DNA of 21,113 bases from Botryllus schlosseri (taxonomy: Eukaryota > Chordata > Ascidiacea > Stolidobranchia > Styelidae), in the NCBI GenBank assembly GCA_000444245.1, contig KE606403.1, positions 1-21,113 on the forward strand, in the 5' to 3' direction. The notes under the pieces were generated by a model. That model was not told the DNA's origin, ran no database searches, and saw nothing but the letters and a program-made list of their open reading frames with translations. Within the stretch, counting starts at the first letter, position 1. The number at the start of each line of letters is the position of its first letter. The position numbers were made by a program, and so were the translations under genes. Positions 10,901-17,962 of the stretch are shown here, one piece after another.

Positions 10901-13900
10901 ACTGCTGCTCATATGAAACCCTTCTGCGCTTTTATTCCGTATCTAAATATTGCCACCAACATAAAAGGATTCACACCATCTCCAATATCGGCTACCGCGA
11001 ATATGCCACCGTTATATAATTATGATTGATCCGAGTCGGTTACGTATGGTAATATGCTGCGGACGTGCGGTGTGTGTCAGATCGGGTTATTGTCAATTTT
11101 GCCACTATAAAGGATGGTGTGAAGAAAGGTGCGCCAGAGCGATATAATCGTAACCGTGCCTTAATGATCTCCACAAAATCGTGGTCGCAATCAATTAAAA
11201 TGACGCAGTCGCCGACCGGTAGCGCTAGTTACTACCCACGCGTGTTCACTGTTCATGTTCAATGATTTACAGCGAATTGATCAACAAATGAAGTACTTGC
11301 ATCCAGCCTACGCACCTAGCAGAGTTCTATGACGGTAAACACATTACTTTCGATTGGGCCACGTCACCCGTGTCAATTGGCGTAAAGGCTCGAACACACG
11401 CAGGGAAATTCGGATAGACTGCTGCTCAAACTCGAATACGTCCAAAAAGTTGATCGAACGACACGGAAGATCCGCACACACGCATAATATACACATTGCA
11501 CATCATGACAACCGCACTACCCACTGCGCTACGTCACATAACAAATAGGGATTGAAATAACATCAGTTCTGTACCGCATACATGCAATTTGATATTTCTT
11601 GGGTTGGTCGCGACTCCACACACACTAATGTCATTTCCGATAACGAGCGACGCTTTGTACTAATGTTTTGGATGTTATGACGCCACTGGCTGATGTTTCA
11701 AGGATTCCAGGACGGGAAAAGGCCTTAAAACTATGAATAATGTCGCTGATACTACTATTAGAGGAACGGGGCGTATGATTTCAAATGCCCGATAAGATTT
11801 GCCTATCACTACTCAAGTGGAATCATGACAATGAATACACGATTCGGATTCGAGTCATTGCGCCCGGCCCTAAAACGATAAACTAAGAAGATTTCCAATA
11901 GTGTTCAATGTCTCGCTATCAATACATCAAGCGTGAGCTCTTGGGATATTGAATCACACGCACAAATAGCCTCGTTTGGATGTAGATCAGTCCGGTTCTG
12001 GAATAGTACTAAAGGAGCATTTTCTTGGAGGTACAGAACTTCAATATACAATATGAATATACTATTCAACTGTACATTGAACATCGCGCCCCTCCAGATC
12101 ACCAATAATTGCATCAAACACGCAGTATAACGTTATTTTACGACACAAAAGAGTGAAACTGAAACACGTGAATACAACAAAAGGAAGCAAATCAAGGCTT
12201 GGCATTGTAAGAGCTTCTTGGAGTTACGGAACTTCAATACACAATTGCATATTATATTCACATTGAAATGAACCCGAATATTTTAGGCTGGCACTGGTCA
12301 GGGGTAATCGTCAGCAACTAGTAGAGAATTGAGAATTTGGTGATATACGATTGTCGAAGTCGATATACAATGTTCCTTCCAATTATTATCTACTAATCGC
12401 TGACGATTACCCATAAAGAGTGTTACCGAAAATATTCGGGCTCATTTCAATATGAATGCACTATTCAATCGACAGGCATTGTATTATAATGCTAAGGCGC
12501 GAGAATTCCAGCCTGACATCTGCATGACACCCGCGACATGTCAACGATCGATCGGAAGCAGTTCAATTCATGATGTCGCGATGGCAGACAGTGTGGAAAG
12601 AGTAACACGAACTGTATCGATCGCCGGAGCTACTATACGCTATCGACAAATGGCTAACGCAAAGAGACGCGACCATAATCTTTCCCTGATTAACGCACGC
12701 GCCACTCTGCTTATTTATACCGAAATAATATCGCGACACTTGCGCGCAGTCTATCTATATCTGCAGTAAATCGGCTGGGAAGCGTTTAACCGAGAATCTA
12801 GACGCAACCTCGGAGCAGCCAAACCAAGTTGGCACTCGTGGGAATTTGGAGCGATCAAACTTTCCGATCATCTTGTAAGCAGCTGGGGTCGCATGCACTC
12901 GCGCGAGACGCTAAATAGACACCGCTAGGTGCTGGGTAGGCTGCTGGGATAACAGTCCCGTGTGGAGAGCGGATTTATATAGTGACCAGGCAGCAGAAAG
13001 TGGTCCAATAAACGGGATAGTTGTATGAAGAGCTGGTAAGCTAATTCTAATGTCATTAGTGTAACGTTTATATATGCTCGACTAGTAATCTAAGTTCTGG
13101 TTTTCCTGAAAATGATACCGTAAAACTGTATAGTGCGAAACGAGCCAAGCTTGATATACGGACATTTGCTATTCGATATAACGTAATTTTGCAAGATTTT
13201 GCGGACAGATATTACGCCACAGATTACACCAGGATGGATCTGCTAATTGGATGAACACATGAAAACCAAGAGCATGAACCATTTGCAATCCTGTGTCCAA
13301 GTGATAGACTACGTTGCCTGTGCCTTTGACACGACCCATGGACATATCCAGACCATCACTAATCACCGCGCCACGTTTGTGATTAGCTGAATTCTTTTTC
13401 TGGACTCGGGAATTTGTTTTAATATGGGAGTTACTGATAGGTGATGTTATTGATTAAGATAGTTAGGCTGCAACCAATTTACTGGGTTTTATAGTTCTGA
13501 GAATGAGCTCCATTTGAAAAGCAACAGAATAAATAATAACTAAAAATACCATGACTGGAGATGAATCTGCATCTTTTTTTCAGATGAGATTTTGAAATAG
13601 TACTTCAAATCTCAGCACATATCGGGAAGCAGGCCAATAAATGTCGGATGCAGATGTAACCATTAAATTTAGCGATGCCAGTTTGAGACAAGTCATTCTC
13701 AGCTGACGCTAAACAATGAACATCACATGTCATTGCTAACAAAGCGCGATATAAAGTCAGCGCGATGCAAAGCCAGCGCGATATAAAGTCAGTTGCAAAC
13801 ACGCAGCCGACGACTTGCCTTCGTTTTAATATTGCTGATGGTGACGGAGTTGATATTAATGCTAAGCTCCACTTTGGGTGGCTTGGTCCCTTCCGTTCGT

Positions 13901-16427
13901 TTGATCTGCCGCGAGAAGTTCAATTTCTGCAGAGCCGCCTTCACCATTTCCATCCCTCTGGGCTCCGGAACTTCTGCCTTTCCCAGGAACTGCGAACGCA
14001 AAAACAATATGAAGCATTGCGGCTCTGTTACCAAATTTGGTTCAATTCCAACCAGTCGAAGCGGATTAATTGCCGTCAAAAAATTTGAATTATGAATAAA
14101 ATAGTATTTACGGTGACCAATTCTTTAATTATTTATCCACCATAAATACTATTTTATCCAAATCCAAATTTTTCGACGGTAATAATTCCGCTTCCACTGG
14201 TTGGAATTGAACCAAATTTGGTGAACATCGATTCTATAGACAAACCCACGCGTTCATGGAGTGAACAGAAAATTTTCAAATTTTTCGTTATTTATTTTTA
14301 TATAATAAATCGAAACTTTCTTGTTCTTCTGTAGCAATGCATTGTTACTTCACAGAACAGTAAAGTTACCACATTATTGGATGTCGTAGTTTTTGTTGAC
14401 TACTATGGTCATTGGTCATTTACACCAGGCCAATTTCCTTCATATTTACAATTAAATTAGGTAACCTAACAATTTTATCAAGTAGCCAGTACTAGTTGAG
14501 AAAAAAAGTCATTTTTGAATGCCCCTAATGTCCATGCCAGACTTGGACAGCTAGAGAACGGGCTCTGATTTGATATGAATTGAATTCGATTTCTGTTGTA
14601 TTTATTTCTTGATTCAGAAGTTAATTCAATTTCGAAGTTTTAGCGAATTCAGTAATGCTAATCTAATTTGGGGAACCTGTGTACACGACAAGCAGCTATA
14701 ATTCTAAACCTAGTCTGACTTCGAATTGCCGTAATATTTCTATGTTTCCACTGCCCCTGTTCCTTGGACATATCAGCATGCGACACTTAAGCAAGCGACA
14801 CAATAGCATGGCGCCATATGATATGAACATGAGGATACATTAGCGCGAGGACACGAGCATTAGGACATGAATGGTTATATAATACGAGCATGAGCAATTG
14901 AGCATGCTGTCACTTTAACATGGTGACACATGTGACACTCGATAATAGTACATTTGAGCAAGGGTGGTGTTCACAGGTGTCACCATGCTCAGTGCTCCTG
15001 TGTTCCCGAACTGTAAAGTCGTATCCCCGTGCTCAACTGCCATATCGTATTTCATTGTGTCGCATGCTCAAATGTAGGGTACCGTACGAATCGAGAGATA
15101 GGACTTGATATTTTACGCTCCAAATTTGACACATCTGTCTGCATCAATTTAATGATCAGACGTCACAATAAAAACAGAGCTACGATTACGTTACCAAACT
15201 AAAAAATATTTTTAATACACAAATTTTTGACACGTTGCAACTGCATGCGACTTACAGTCATTTGGATGTGGGCCTACACAATAAAAAAGTTTAAATAAGG
15301 GAATGGGTATTTAGATTATTTTTACACAATTTACTAACACAGAAGGGTGACAAATTATTACAATATCATTTAATTGTCATGCACCTGCCTATTCCCTATT
15401 GTTTTTTTTTTTGTATCCCGCAGCCTCAGGCCACGCTGGGAGAAATCACTGTTCAAAGAGTTTTGTGGAGAAGCGTATTATACTAACTTAGGAATGTATA
15501 ATACACTACAACCATGGTCGAAGAGAACGCAAGATCCAAAAAATTTAATGGACATCGCAAATATTGATCAAGAATTGAAAATAGCAGGAAATACAAAAGG
15601 TTGGATGTAACTTGAGCAACAGTAACCATAGTGAAAATTATACGTGGAATGAAAATTGGGAAAATTTCCAAAACTCAGGATATCATTAAATATGCACTAT
15701 GTATATAGCAATATGTCATTGCTGAATAATGAATAAGAGAACATCTTGAATTATGCACATAGGGGTATTTCAGTATCAATTGCTTGTATAGGTTGCAGTC
15801 TAGTAACAAAATGCATATTGCCTAGCATGGCCTATAGTTCAACCAGGGTTGTAATGACTCGGCTCATGCGAGATTGGAGCCGCGATTTTTTGGTGACTCG
15901 ACTTGACTAGAGTTATTTTCTTAAATTTGAAAAATGACTCGACTAGACTTAAGACATTTTGTGCATTGACTCGACTTGTACTCGAGTCATTGTGCACGAC
16001 AATACCAAGTCATATGACTAGGACGGCCAGGACAGGCATTTTCATTGTTACTTCACAGAACAATAAAGTTACCATATTATTGGATGTCGTAGTTGTTTGT
16101 TGACTACTATGGTCATTGGTCATTTACACCAGGCCAATTTTCTTCATATTTACAATCGGTTACAATCTTGAGTTCAACTCACCCGGGGTTTCCAAAACAT
16201 AACGTTGAAGGTTGGTAAATAATTCTAGCGATAAAAGTGATGTCACCACCAAGACGACAACCCATTGTTCGAATCCAATTACGAAAACGGAATTATACAG
16301 CTTCCCTTATTAACATTGTAACACATGTTAGCACTAAGCTATAAAATCTCACCTTAACTGAATACGTTATTCGTCCGTTGACAAGGCTATCAGGATTATG
16401 AATCCATTGCGAAGATTTCCCAGTTCC
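1902..16427 (-). CDS. GULP1: GULP1/CED-6-like engulfment adaptor, all firmly seen exons (3' end off window)
   Basis: This spliced gene was assembled by eye from nine exons with consensus splice sites and unbroken reading frame. Family knowledge: GULP1/CED-6 is a cytosolic adaptor whose PTB domain binds NPxY tails of engulfment receptors (CED-1/MEGF10, LRP1, stabilins). It dimerises through a coiled coil and links cargo to clathrin and AP-2. Seen here, in order: an N-terminal segment with WIHNPDSL; PTB blocks FLGKAEV, LHRVSFCADDKTD and [13 protein letters not shown]; a coiled coil; a Ser/Pro linker; a 382-residue insert; and a DPFN/NPF tail. About 676 codons are visible, against 304 residues in human GULP1. 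All introns are phase 0 except the last visible one, which is phase 1. The start exon is uncertain, and the last exon is not in the window. Introns run from 144 to 4983 bp and are loaded with DNA-transposon remnants. Identity is very secure; the exact exon ends in the C-terminal half are less so. Confidence 0.95.
2387..2465 (-). CDS. GULP1: GULP1 exon: DPF-containing C-terminal segment (26 codons plus 1 base)
   Basis: The acceptor is GTTTCGTTTTCAG|GAT and the donor AAG|GTAGGT, giving 79 bp that enter in phase 0 and leave in phase 1. It encodes DPFNMRPFVPTIPQPPSRGT followed by RLVAMQ. DPFN matches human GULP1 AEPFDPFNCG. DPF is a known binding motif for the AP-2 alpha appendage. The other open frame over this stretch (RIHSTCGLL..) was set aside because only the DPFN frame agrees with the phase of the preceding exon and with the family. 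Confidence 0.85.
2610..3755 (-). CDS. GULP1: GULP1 giant exon: 382-codon lineage-specific insert
   Basis: The exon starts after the very strong acceptor TTTCATTCCTTCCAG|ATC and stays open for 1146 bp to a weak donor CAG|GTTATA, keeping phase 0 at both ends. The protein is hydrophilic. A basic cluster lies near residues 38-58 (KIRKSGKRHRRSKAPREERL). Three short helix-like blocks follow: SMDDVIATLHKMMIDPR, NIDATLRHLSGEDGYM and TYDNVNRLMEAFRHAASKD. There is a Ser-rich run near TSVSSSVTSGSSSKEY. The last third is charged and low in hydrophobics. I recognise no known domain, and neither human GULP1 nor CED-6 carries anything similar that I know of. It sits between the linker and the DPFN tail, where CED-6 has a different Pro-rich stretch. 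GC and CpG are far above the flanking introns. The 3' splice site is much surer than the 5' one. Confidence 0.85.
3756..4717 (-). other. GULP1 intron before the giant exon, with two repeat fragments
   Basis: This 962-bp intron has splice sites GTAAGT and CCTTCCAG. It holds a single-arm copy of foldback family F at about 4041-4146, in which the minus strand reads AACCCGAATATTTTAGGCT as at 12271. A short minus-strand family E fragment lies at about 4480-4560 (GACAAATTAGATTA, GGCATTTC). Nothing else was recognised. Confidence 0.55.
4718..4831 (-). CDS. GULP1: GULP1 exon: Ser/Thr/Pro linker (38 codons)
   Basis: The acceptor is TTTTGTGTTCCAG|CTT and the donor ATC|GTAAGT, giving 114 bp in phase 0. 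It encodes LFASSTTPERSANLDAGSVA, VPRSASPRTTDV and TSPEMI. Human GULP1 has SMTPKSPSTDIFDMI at the equivalent place after the coil, a loose but suggestive match. There are several SP/TP dipeptides and no predicted fold. Both splice sites are strong and the frame is open only in the needed phase, so I regard the exon as real although its sequence is poorly conserved. Confidence 0.85.
4832..6417 (-). other. GULP1 intron, no clear repeats; paired CRE-like sites
   Basis: The intron is 1586 bp and no member of the window's repeat families was found in it. Two exact TGACGTCA palindromes lie at 6277-6284 and 6299-6306, 22 bp apart, the consensus of CREB/ATF sites. Similar TGACGTCA or GACGTCA strings occur elsewhere in the window, including inside the giant exon, so a regulatory role is only a possibility. 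A small hairpin, ACCCGTGT/ACACGGGT, lies near 5271-5298. Confidence 0.35.
6418..6555 (-). CDS. GULP1: GULP1 exon: dimerising coiled coil (46 codons)
   Basis: The acceptor is CTCTTGAACAG|GTT and the donor CAG|GTATGA, giving 138 bp in phase 0. It encodes VNDMSKRIKELESENDKLRK, RIAELENAANGRPAHERADT and TRMSSQ. The heptad pattern of I, L, L, I and L, together with ELESEN..L..RIAELEN, matches human [24 protein letters not shown] and CED-6 LKKKIVELETENQVLIERLAE. In CED-6 this leucine zipper mediates self-association. The last 18 residues are a charged linker without likeness to the family. Confidence 0.95.
6600..6975 (+). repeat. Family E copy, nearly full unit
   Basis: Starting near GGACAGTGTGGTCG it carries TAATTAGAGCGAAATGC, GCGAATTCAGTATTTCTATT and AGCTGCAATTCTAATTC in the order seen in the other copies at 232-640 and 14540-14745. 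It fills about half of the 728-bp intron between the PTB helix exon and the coiled-coil exon. Confidence 0.6.
7284..7376 (-). CDS. GULP1: GULP1 exon: C-terminal helix of the PTB domain (31 codons)
   Basis: The 93-bp exon lies between TGCGCATTTACAG|GCC and AAG|GTGAAA. It encodes [20 protein letters not shown] followed by KKNPSAPSSKK. Human GULP1 has [20 protein letters not shown] here and C. elegans CED-6 has AEDITLTIGEAFDLAYKRFL. This is the long terminal PTB helix that packs beside the bound peptide. Without splicing, the frame runs on in both directions, but the added residues have no likeness to the family, which supports the chosen ends. Confidence 0.97.
7563..8621. mobile_element. Family D element with modular inverted interior, about 1.06 kb
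   Basis: The ends are TAGGGTTGTTCAAAGACATC and, inverted, TAGAGGTGTTCAAAAACGAC. They are inverted repeats of roughly 80% identity, each with TA at the edge, as expected for a Tc1/mariner-type TA target, although the superfamily is not proven. The inside has no long coding frame. It consists of at least six copies of a module holding AAATTGTTAGGTT and CACACCAAATTTGGTTCAAT. Forward copies lie near 7600, 7740, 8165 and 8310, and reversed copies near 8060 and 8520. The element fills most of the 1324-bp intron between the exons at 8701-8835 and 7284-7376 and ends 79 bp from the former. Confidence 0.65.
8701..8835 (-). CDS. GULP1: GULP1 exon: PTB domain, central strands (45 codons)
   Basis: The acceptor is TGCCTTTTCAG|GAG and the donor CAG|GTACTG, giving 135 bp in phase 0. 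It encodes ETWHDIALHRVSFCADDKTD, RRLFAFIAKLDDNKHYCYGL and DSVHQ. The HR(V/I)SFCADDKTD block is the signature of the GULP1/CED-6 subfamily of PTB domains, and FAFIAK..KHYCYGLDS matches human FTFICK..KHLCYVFDS. In PTB domains of this type these strands form the groove that takes the NPxY peptide. This exon alone identifies the gene. Confidence 0.97.
9060..9400 (-). repeat. Family E copy, reversed
   Basis: On the minus strand it reads TAGTGCGGAACGAACC, ACACAGACATTTGTCATTCT and CGAGCGAAATGCC. These match blocks of the plus-strand copies at 335-370 and 6670. It lies in the 4983-bp intron that splits the PTB domain. Confidence 0.6.
9437..9796 (-). other. Open frame of 119 codons, function unknown, probably not a gene
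   Basis: The frame runs from ATG at 9796 to a stop at 9437 and includes IGYWCILIEKDRIEALPW and VNYLRSEVDLFALLRRHGYG. I recognise no domain. It lies wholly inside the long GULP1 intron, and its start abuts an inverted repeat. A frame of this length is not rare by chance in 21 kb, but the composition looks more protein-like than most. It could be a worn piece of a transposon protein. Confidence 0.15.
9802..9895. repeat. Inverted repeat with 19-bp arms (hairpin)
   Basis: CGCAGCAATGTCGTCTGGA at 9802-9820 faces TCCAGACGGCATTGCTGCG at 9877-9895. The arms pair at all 19 positions if one G-U pair is allowed on the plus strand. A second inner stem (AGCAGCCGCAA with TTGCGCTGCT) has one bulge. It may be a tiny foldback element or a structured RNA. 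No matching arm was found elsewhere in the window. Confidence 0.6.
10115..10307 (+). repeat. Family A (hAT-like) fragment
   Basis: It carries CATTGCACTTTGTGACAAT, CTCAAAGCTTCCACGTTGG, AGTATC and ACTATAATTC in the order of the intact family A copy at 19035-19180 plus 20821-20830. It therefore spans the site where family B inserted in that copy, and here the site is empty. The terminal repeats are lost. Confidence 0.6.
10534..10606 (+). mobile_element. hAT-type left end (CAGGGGTCATCAGCC...), truncated
   Basis: CAGGGGTCATCAGCCTTTTT followed by TACTTCTTGGGTACTGATT and GCGACGGGCTACCAGT resembles the end of a hAT-type element family common in animal genomes; I recall close forms in fish. No inverted right end is present. 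The element breaks off exactly where the 28S-like segment begins. Confidence 0.45.
10607..10675 (-). pseudogene. 28S rRNA-derived fragment, 69 bp
   Basis: The minus strand reads CTGCCGAGTTCTCTGAATGT, CTAAGTGATGGAAATCCAAC and TAAACGGCGGGAGTGACT. The conserved eukaryotic 28S core, just 5' of the R2 target, reads CTGCCCAGTGCTCTGAATGT, AAAGTGAAGAAATTCAACC and TAAACGGCGGGAGTAACT. Identity is roughly 80-85% over 69 bp. The sequence further along the minus strand (10675 down to 10607 and beyond) and the GC-rich stretch at 10676-10860 are not rDNA that I recognise. The piece may be a retrocopy or part of a repeat that carries 28S sequence. Confidence 0.55.
11480..11872 (+). mobile_element. Family A (hAT-like) right-hand portion
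   Basis: It holds TGTCATTTCCGATAACG and GACGCTTTGTACTAATG, then GGGGCGTATGATTTCA, and closes CGATTCGGATTCGAGTCATT and CCGGCCCTA. These follow the intact copy at 19045-19125 and 20860-20958, although the right terminal repeat is diverged. The left end is not identifiable. The adjacent region 10870-11480 shows nothing I can name. Confidence 0.55.
12020..12470. repeat. Family F foldback repeat plus adjacent single-arm copy
   Basis: Positions 12251-12340 (TTGAAATGAACCCGAATATT, GGGTAATCGTCAGCAACTAG) are inverted at 12376-12466 (TACTAATCGCTGACGATTAC, AATATTCGGGCTCATTTCAA). This gives a hairpin with arms of about 90 bp and some gaps. A partial copy of the outer arm (CTTGGAGGTACAGAACTTCA) lies at 12024-12085, and a single arm occurs at 4041-4146. 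There is no coding frame, and target duplications were not found. Confidence 0.6.
13040..13560 (+). repeat. Family E, degraded right-hand portion
   Basis: AGTGCGAAACGAGCC and ACGGACATTTGC near 13133-13168 match 335-370. AACAGAATAAATAATAAC and ATACCATGACTGGAG near 13525-13560 match 212-235. The middle is poorly conserved. The stretch 12480-13030 before it shows only a 105-codon open frame without likeness to anything I know. Confidence 0.45.
13743..13790 (+). repeat. Tandem repeat, 16 bp x 3
   Basis: AGCGCGATATAAAGTC occurs at 13743-13758 and 13775-13790. A two-base variant stretch (GATGCAAAGCC) occurs between them at 13759-13774. The array begins about 30 bp inside the intron from the GC splice donor at 13817-13818. 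Confidence 0.9.
13819..13989 (-). CDS. GULP1: GULP1 exon: PTB domain core, first half (57 codons)
   Basis: The 171-bp exon begins after TTCGCAG at FLGKAEVPEPRGMEMVKAAL and runs through QKLNFSRQIKRTEG and KVELSININSVTISNIKTK. It matches human GULP1 [40 protein letters not shown] and KILEPKTK nearly residue for residue. It covers the first PTB strand, the long helix and the following strands. The donor reads AAG|GCAAGT, a GC donor with otherwise perfect consensus. The protein joins KTK to ETWHDIALHRVSF without gap or loss, as in human KTKEVQHNCQLHRISF, so the GC site is almost surely used. A family D hairpin lies about 41 bp upstream of the exon, and a 16-bp tandem repeat begins about 30 bp downstream of its donor. 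Confidence 0.96.
14031..14527. mobile_element. Family D element, left-truncated and chimeric
   Basis: It starts with a large hairpin: 14031-14115 against 14138-14221, with arms of about 85 bp beginning CCAAATTTGGTTCAATTCCA. It then follows the module order of the element at 7563-8621 in reverse. It ends AAAAAAAGTCATTTTTGAAT and GCCCCTA, the family's TA-flanked end. Within it, 14344-14452 is foreign: it matches the family C element at 16047-16156 instead of the expected module. The left terminal repeat is missing. The element sits upstream of a GULP1 PTB exon on the transcript. Confidence 0.7.
14540..14745 (+). repeat. Family E copy, left half
   Basis: It opens CCAGACTTGGACAGCTAG like the unit start at 232 and carries TTAGCGAATTCAGTAATGC and AGCAGCTATAATTCTAAACC. 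It directly follows the end of the family D element, so one may have inserted beside or into the other. Confidence 0.55.
14774..15074. repeat. Degenerate GAGCATG-GACAC array in two orientations (family G)
   Basis: Loose units of about 15-17 bp built on AGCATGCGACACTTA, AGCAAGCGACACAAT and GAGCATGCTGTCAC run forward to about 14940. The same units run backward from 14988 (GTGTCACCATGCTC) to 15074 (GTGTCGCATGCTCAAATG). The outermost pair, AGCATGCGACAC, forms an inverted repeat about 300 bp apart. No coding frame is seen. The following 15080-15840 is AT-rich intron with nothing recognised. Confidence 0.55.
15844..16170 (+). mobile_element. Family C hAT-like short element, 327 bp, with target duplication
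   Basis: It begins CAGGGTTGTAATGACTCG and ends GGTTACAATCTTG, an inverted match to the family end GGTTACAACCCTG with two changes. It is flanked by perfect 8-bp duplications AGTTCAAC at 15836-15843 and 16171-16178, as made by hAT transposases. The inside has many GACTCGACTTG motifs and is shorter than the 592-bp copy at 19639. Positions 16047-16156 are shared with the family D element at 14344-14452. It has no coding capacity, so it must have been moved by another element's enzyme. Confidence 0.8.
16353..16427 (-). CDS. GULP1: GULP1 exon: N-terminal entry to the PTB domain (25 codons)
   Basis: The acceptor is ATTCTTTCAG|GGA and the donor AAG|GTGAGA, giving 75 bp in phase 0. The exon encodes GTGKSSQWIHNPDSLVNGRI followed by TYSVK. 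This lines up with C. elegans CED-6 (GGTGRTWIHPPDYLINGHVE) and with human GULP1 ([21 protein letters not shown]), and it ends exactly where FLG of the next exon should begin. It is the segment just before and including the first PTB strand. The GTG(K/R)..WIH start is closer to CED-6 than to vertebrate GULP1. The exon is well supported by similarity and by both splice sites. Confidence 0.93.
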
Positions 16428-17074
16428 CTGAAAGAATTATATAGTAATTTCACTACAAATAGTAAGTACACTTGGCCCACATATTTTGAGAATGGTCAAG
16501 AACTGATCATGCAGTGAAGATATCACCTGGAATGATATTAATATTTCTAGGCATTACAGAACATGGCATAGCCTATCATAGCACCTTCTAGAGTTAGCAT
16601 TTTGGGGGACAGTCTATTATGGTCGGATTCTTTTAATTTATTCTCAATTAGGCCTACTATCGAAAGAACACACTTCACTGGTTCTAAAGTTTAAGTCCCC
16701 TTCCCGTGACTCGAGCTTCAACGATGGGATGGAGCCAACACTATCAGCTTTAATAAAATCCAAGATATTTGTCAAATTTCATTCTTTCATATTTAAGCTA
16801 TGCATAAATTAGGCTACACCACATGTATACAACCTTTTTAATCGGTATGACAGATTTAAATAACGTGCAACCTGTACAGTGAAAACCTGCCCTGCAAGGC
16901 TTCTAATTTGATTAAAAATTACCGACTAATAACAGAATTCGATAACAAACTGCACAGCACAGTAAGATAAATCGCCTGAAGTGCAAAAAAAAAATTAGGT
17001 TATTGAATTAATATCGGTAAAAAGATTCACACATAAAGTTAGCATAGCCAATATTTTAGTTTTTTGTCCCTCTT

Positions 17075-17485
17075 CTATTTCAAAAAATGACTCAACAATA
17101 CAGATATTGACTCGACTTGTACTTGAGTCATTGAGCACGACTCGAGACTAGGACGACCAAGACAGACATTTCGAAGAATGGAAAAGTGATCACATTATTG
17201 GTACCAGTACCACTCCATCAGACCTGATACTTGGAAAATATGGCGAGAAACTGTTAAGAATCAGGAAAATTACAATATTATGAATGCGAGCCATTCTATA
17301 TCACTCGCGCAGAGTTAAAGAAAGTGGATTGAACAGAATTGAACTGAAAAGTGAACATAATGACTTGGCCTCGGACTTGAGTCAAAACACTATGACTCGG
17401 ACTCGACCCTATTCCAGTTGAATTGGACTCGGTGGTGAACTGAAAATGACTAGACTTGACTCGATTGACACCATTATAAATTGAA
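17075..17485 (+). repeat. Family C, decayed copy without ends
   Basis: GACTCGACTTGTACTTGAG, CACATTATTGG and AAAACACTATGACTCGG follow the order of the copy at 19639-20230. The outer parts at both sides are gone and the spacing is altered. The neighbouring intron at 16434-17070 and 17490-17960 shows nothing I can name. Confidence 0.6.
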
Positions 17486-17962
17486 ATTTCTGACACTTAA
17501 TTGGTACACCACATACATTAAAAGTGGCCCCCAAGATGATCACCAGTTTACCACAGATCCCTCCCCATGAATATGTCAAAATTTATAGTGTTTCACATGA
17601 TAATCCACTTTGTTCACTATTTTCAGATATCCTCTGCTACAACCCGATACCAGCAGGGCGCAAGTTGAATACCCTGGGCTAGATAATCAAGTCCTAGGAA
17701 TTAAATTCAACTAGTAGTAACAATTATCGAATCTCATTGACTTGCCAGTGATGTCAAAAAGTAATTGCGGAACTGAATCTACTGGTTCTGGTTGTACGCT
17801 GACATTTTTGATAAGTAAGATAGTAAGGCAGTTCTCACTCGTTTTACTCAAAACTTAACCCTAATCTATCCTGACCGGTCTGCCATGTAATAGAAATTAA
17901 ATCCATCTCACCTACTCCCAAACATAGTAATATCAGTGAATGGAATGGAGATGGAACAGAAG

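Noticed and set aside
12452-12769. Plus-strand open frame of 105 codons.
   Set aside because: It has no recognisable motif and its start lies in the right arm of foldback F. It is probably chance.
13765-14095. Plus-strand frames of about 100 codons across 13765-14095.
   Set aside because: They are antisense to the PTB exon at 13819-13989, which matches GULP1 on the minus strand.
17905-17930. Short ATG frame on the minus strand with good donor AG|GTGAGA as a start exon for GULP1.
   Set aside because: It leaves in phase 2, whereas the next exon needs phase 0. The joined frame would not read the WIHNPD block.
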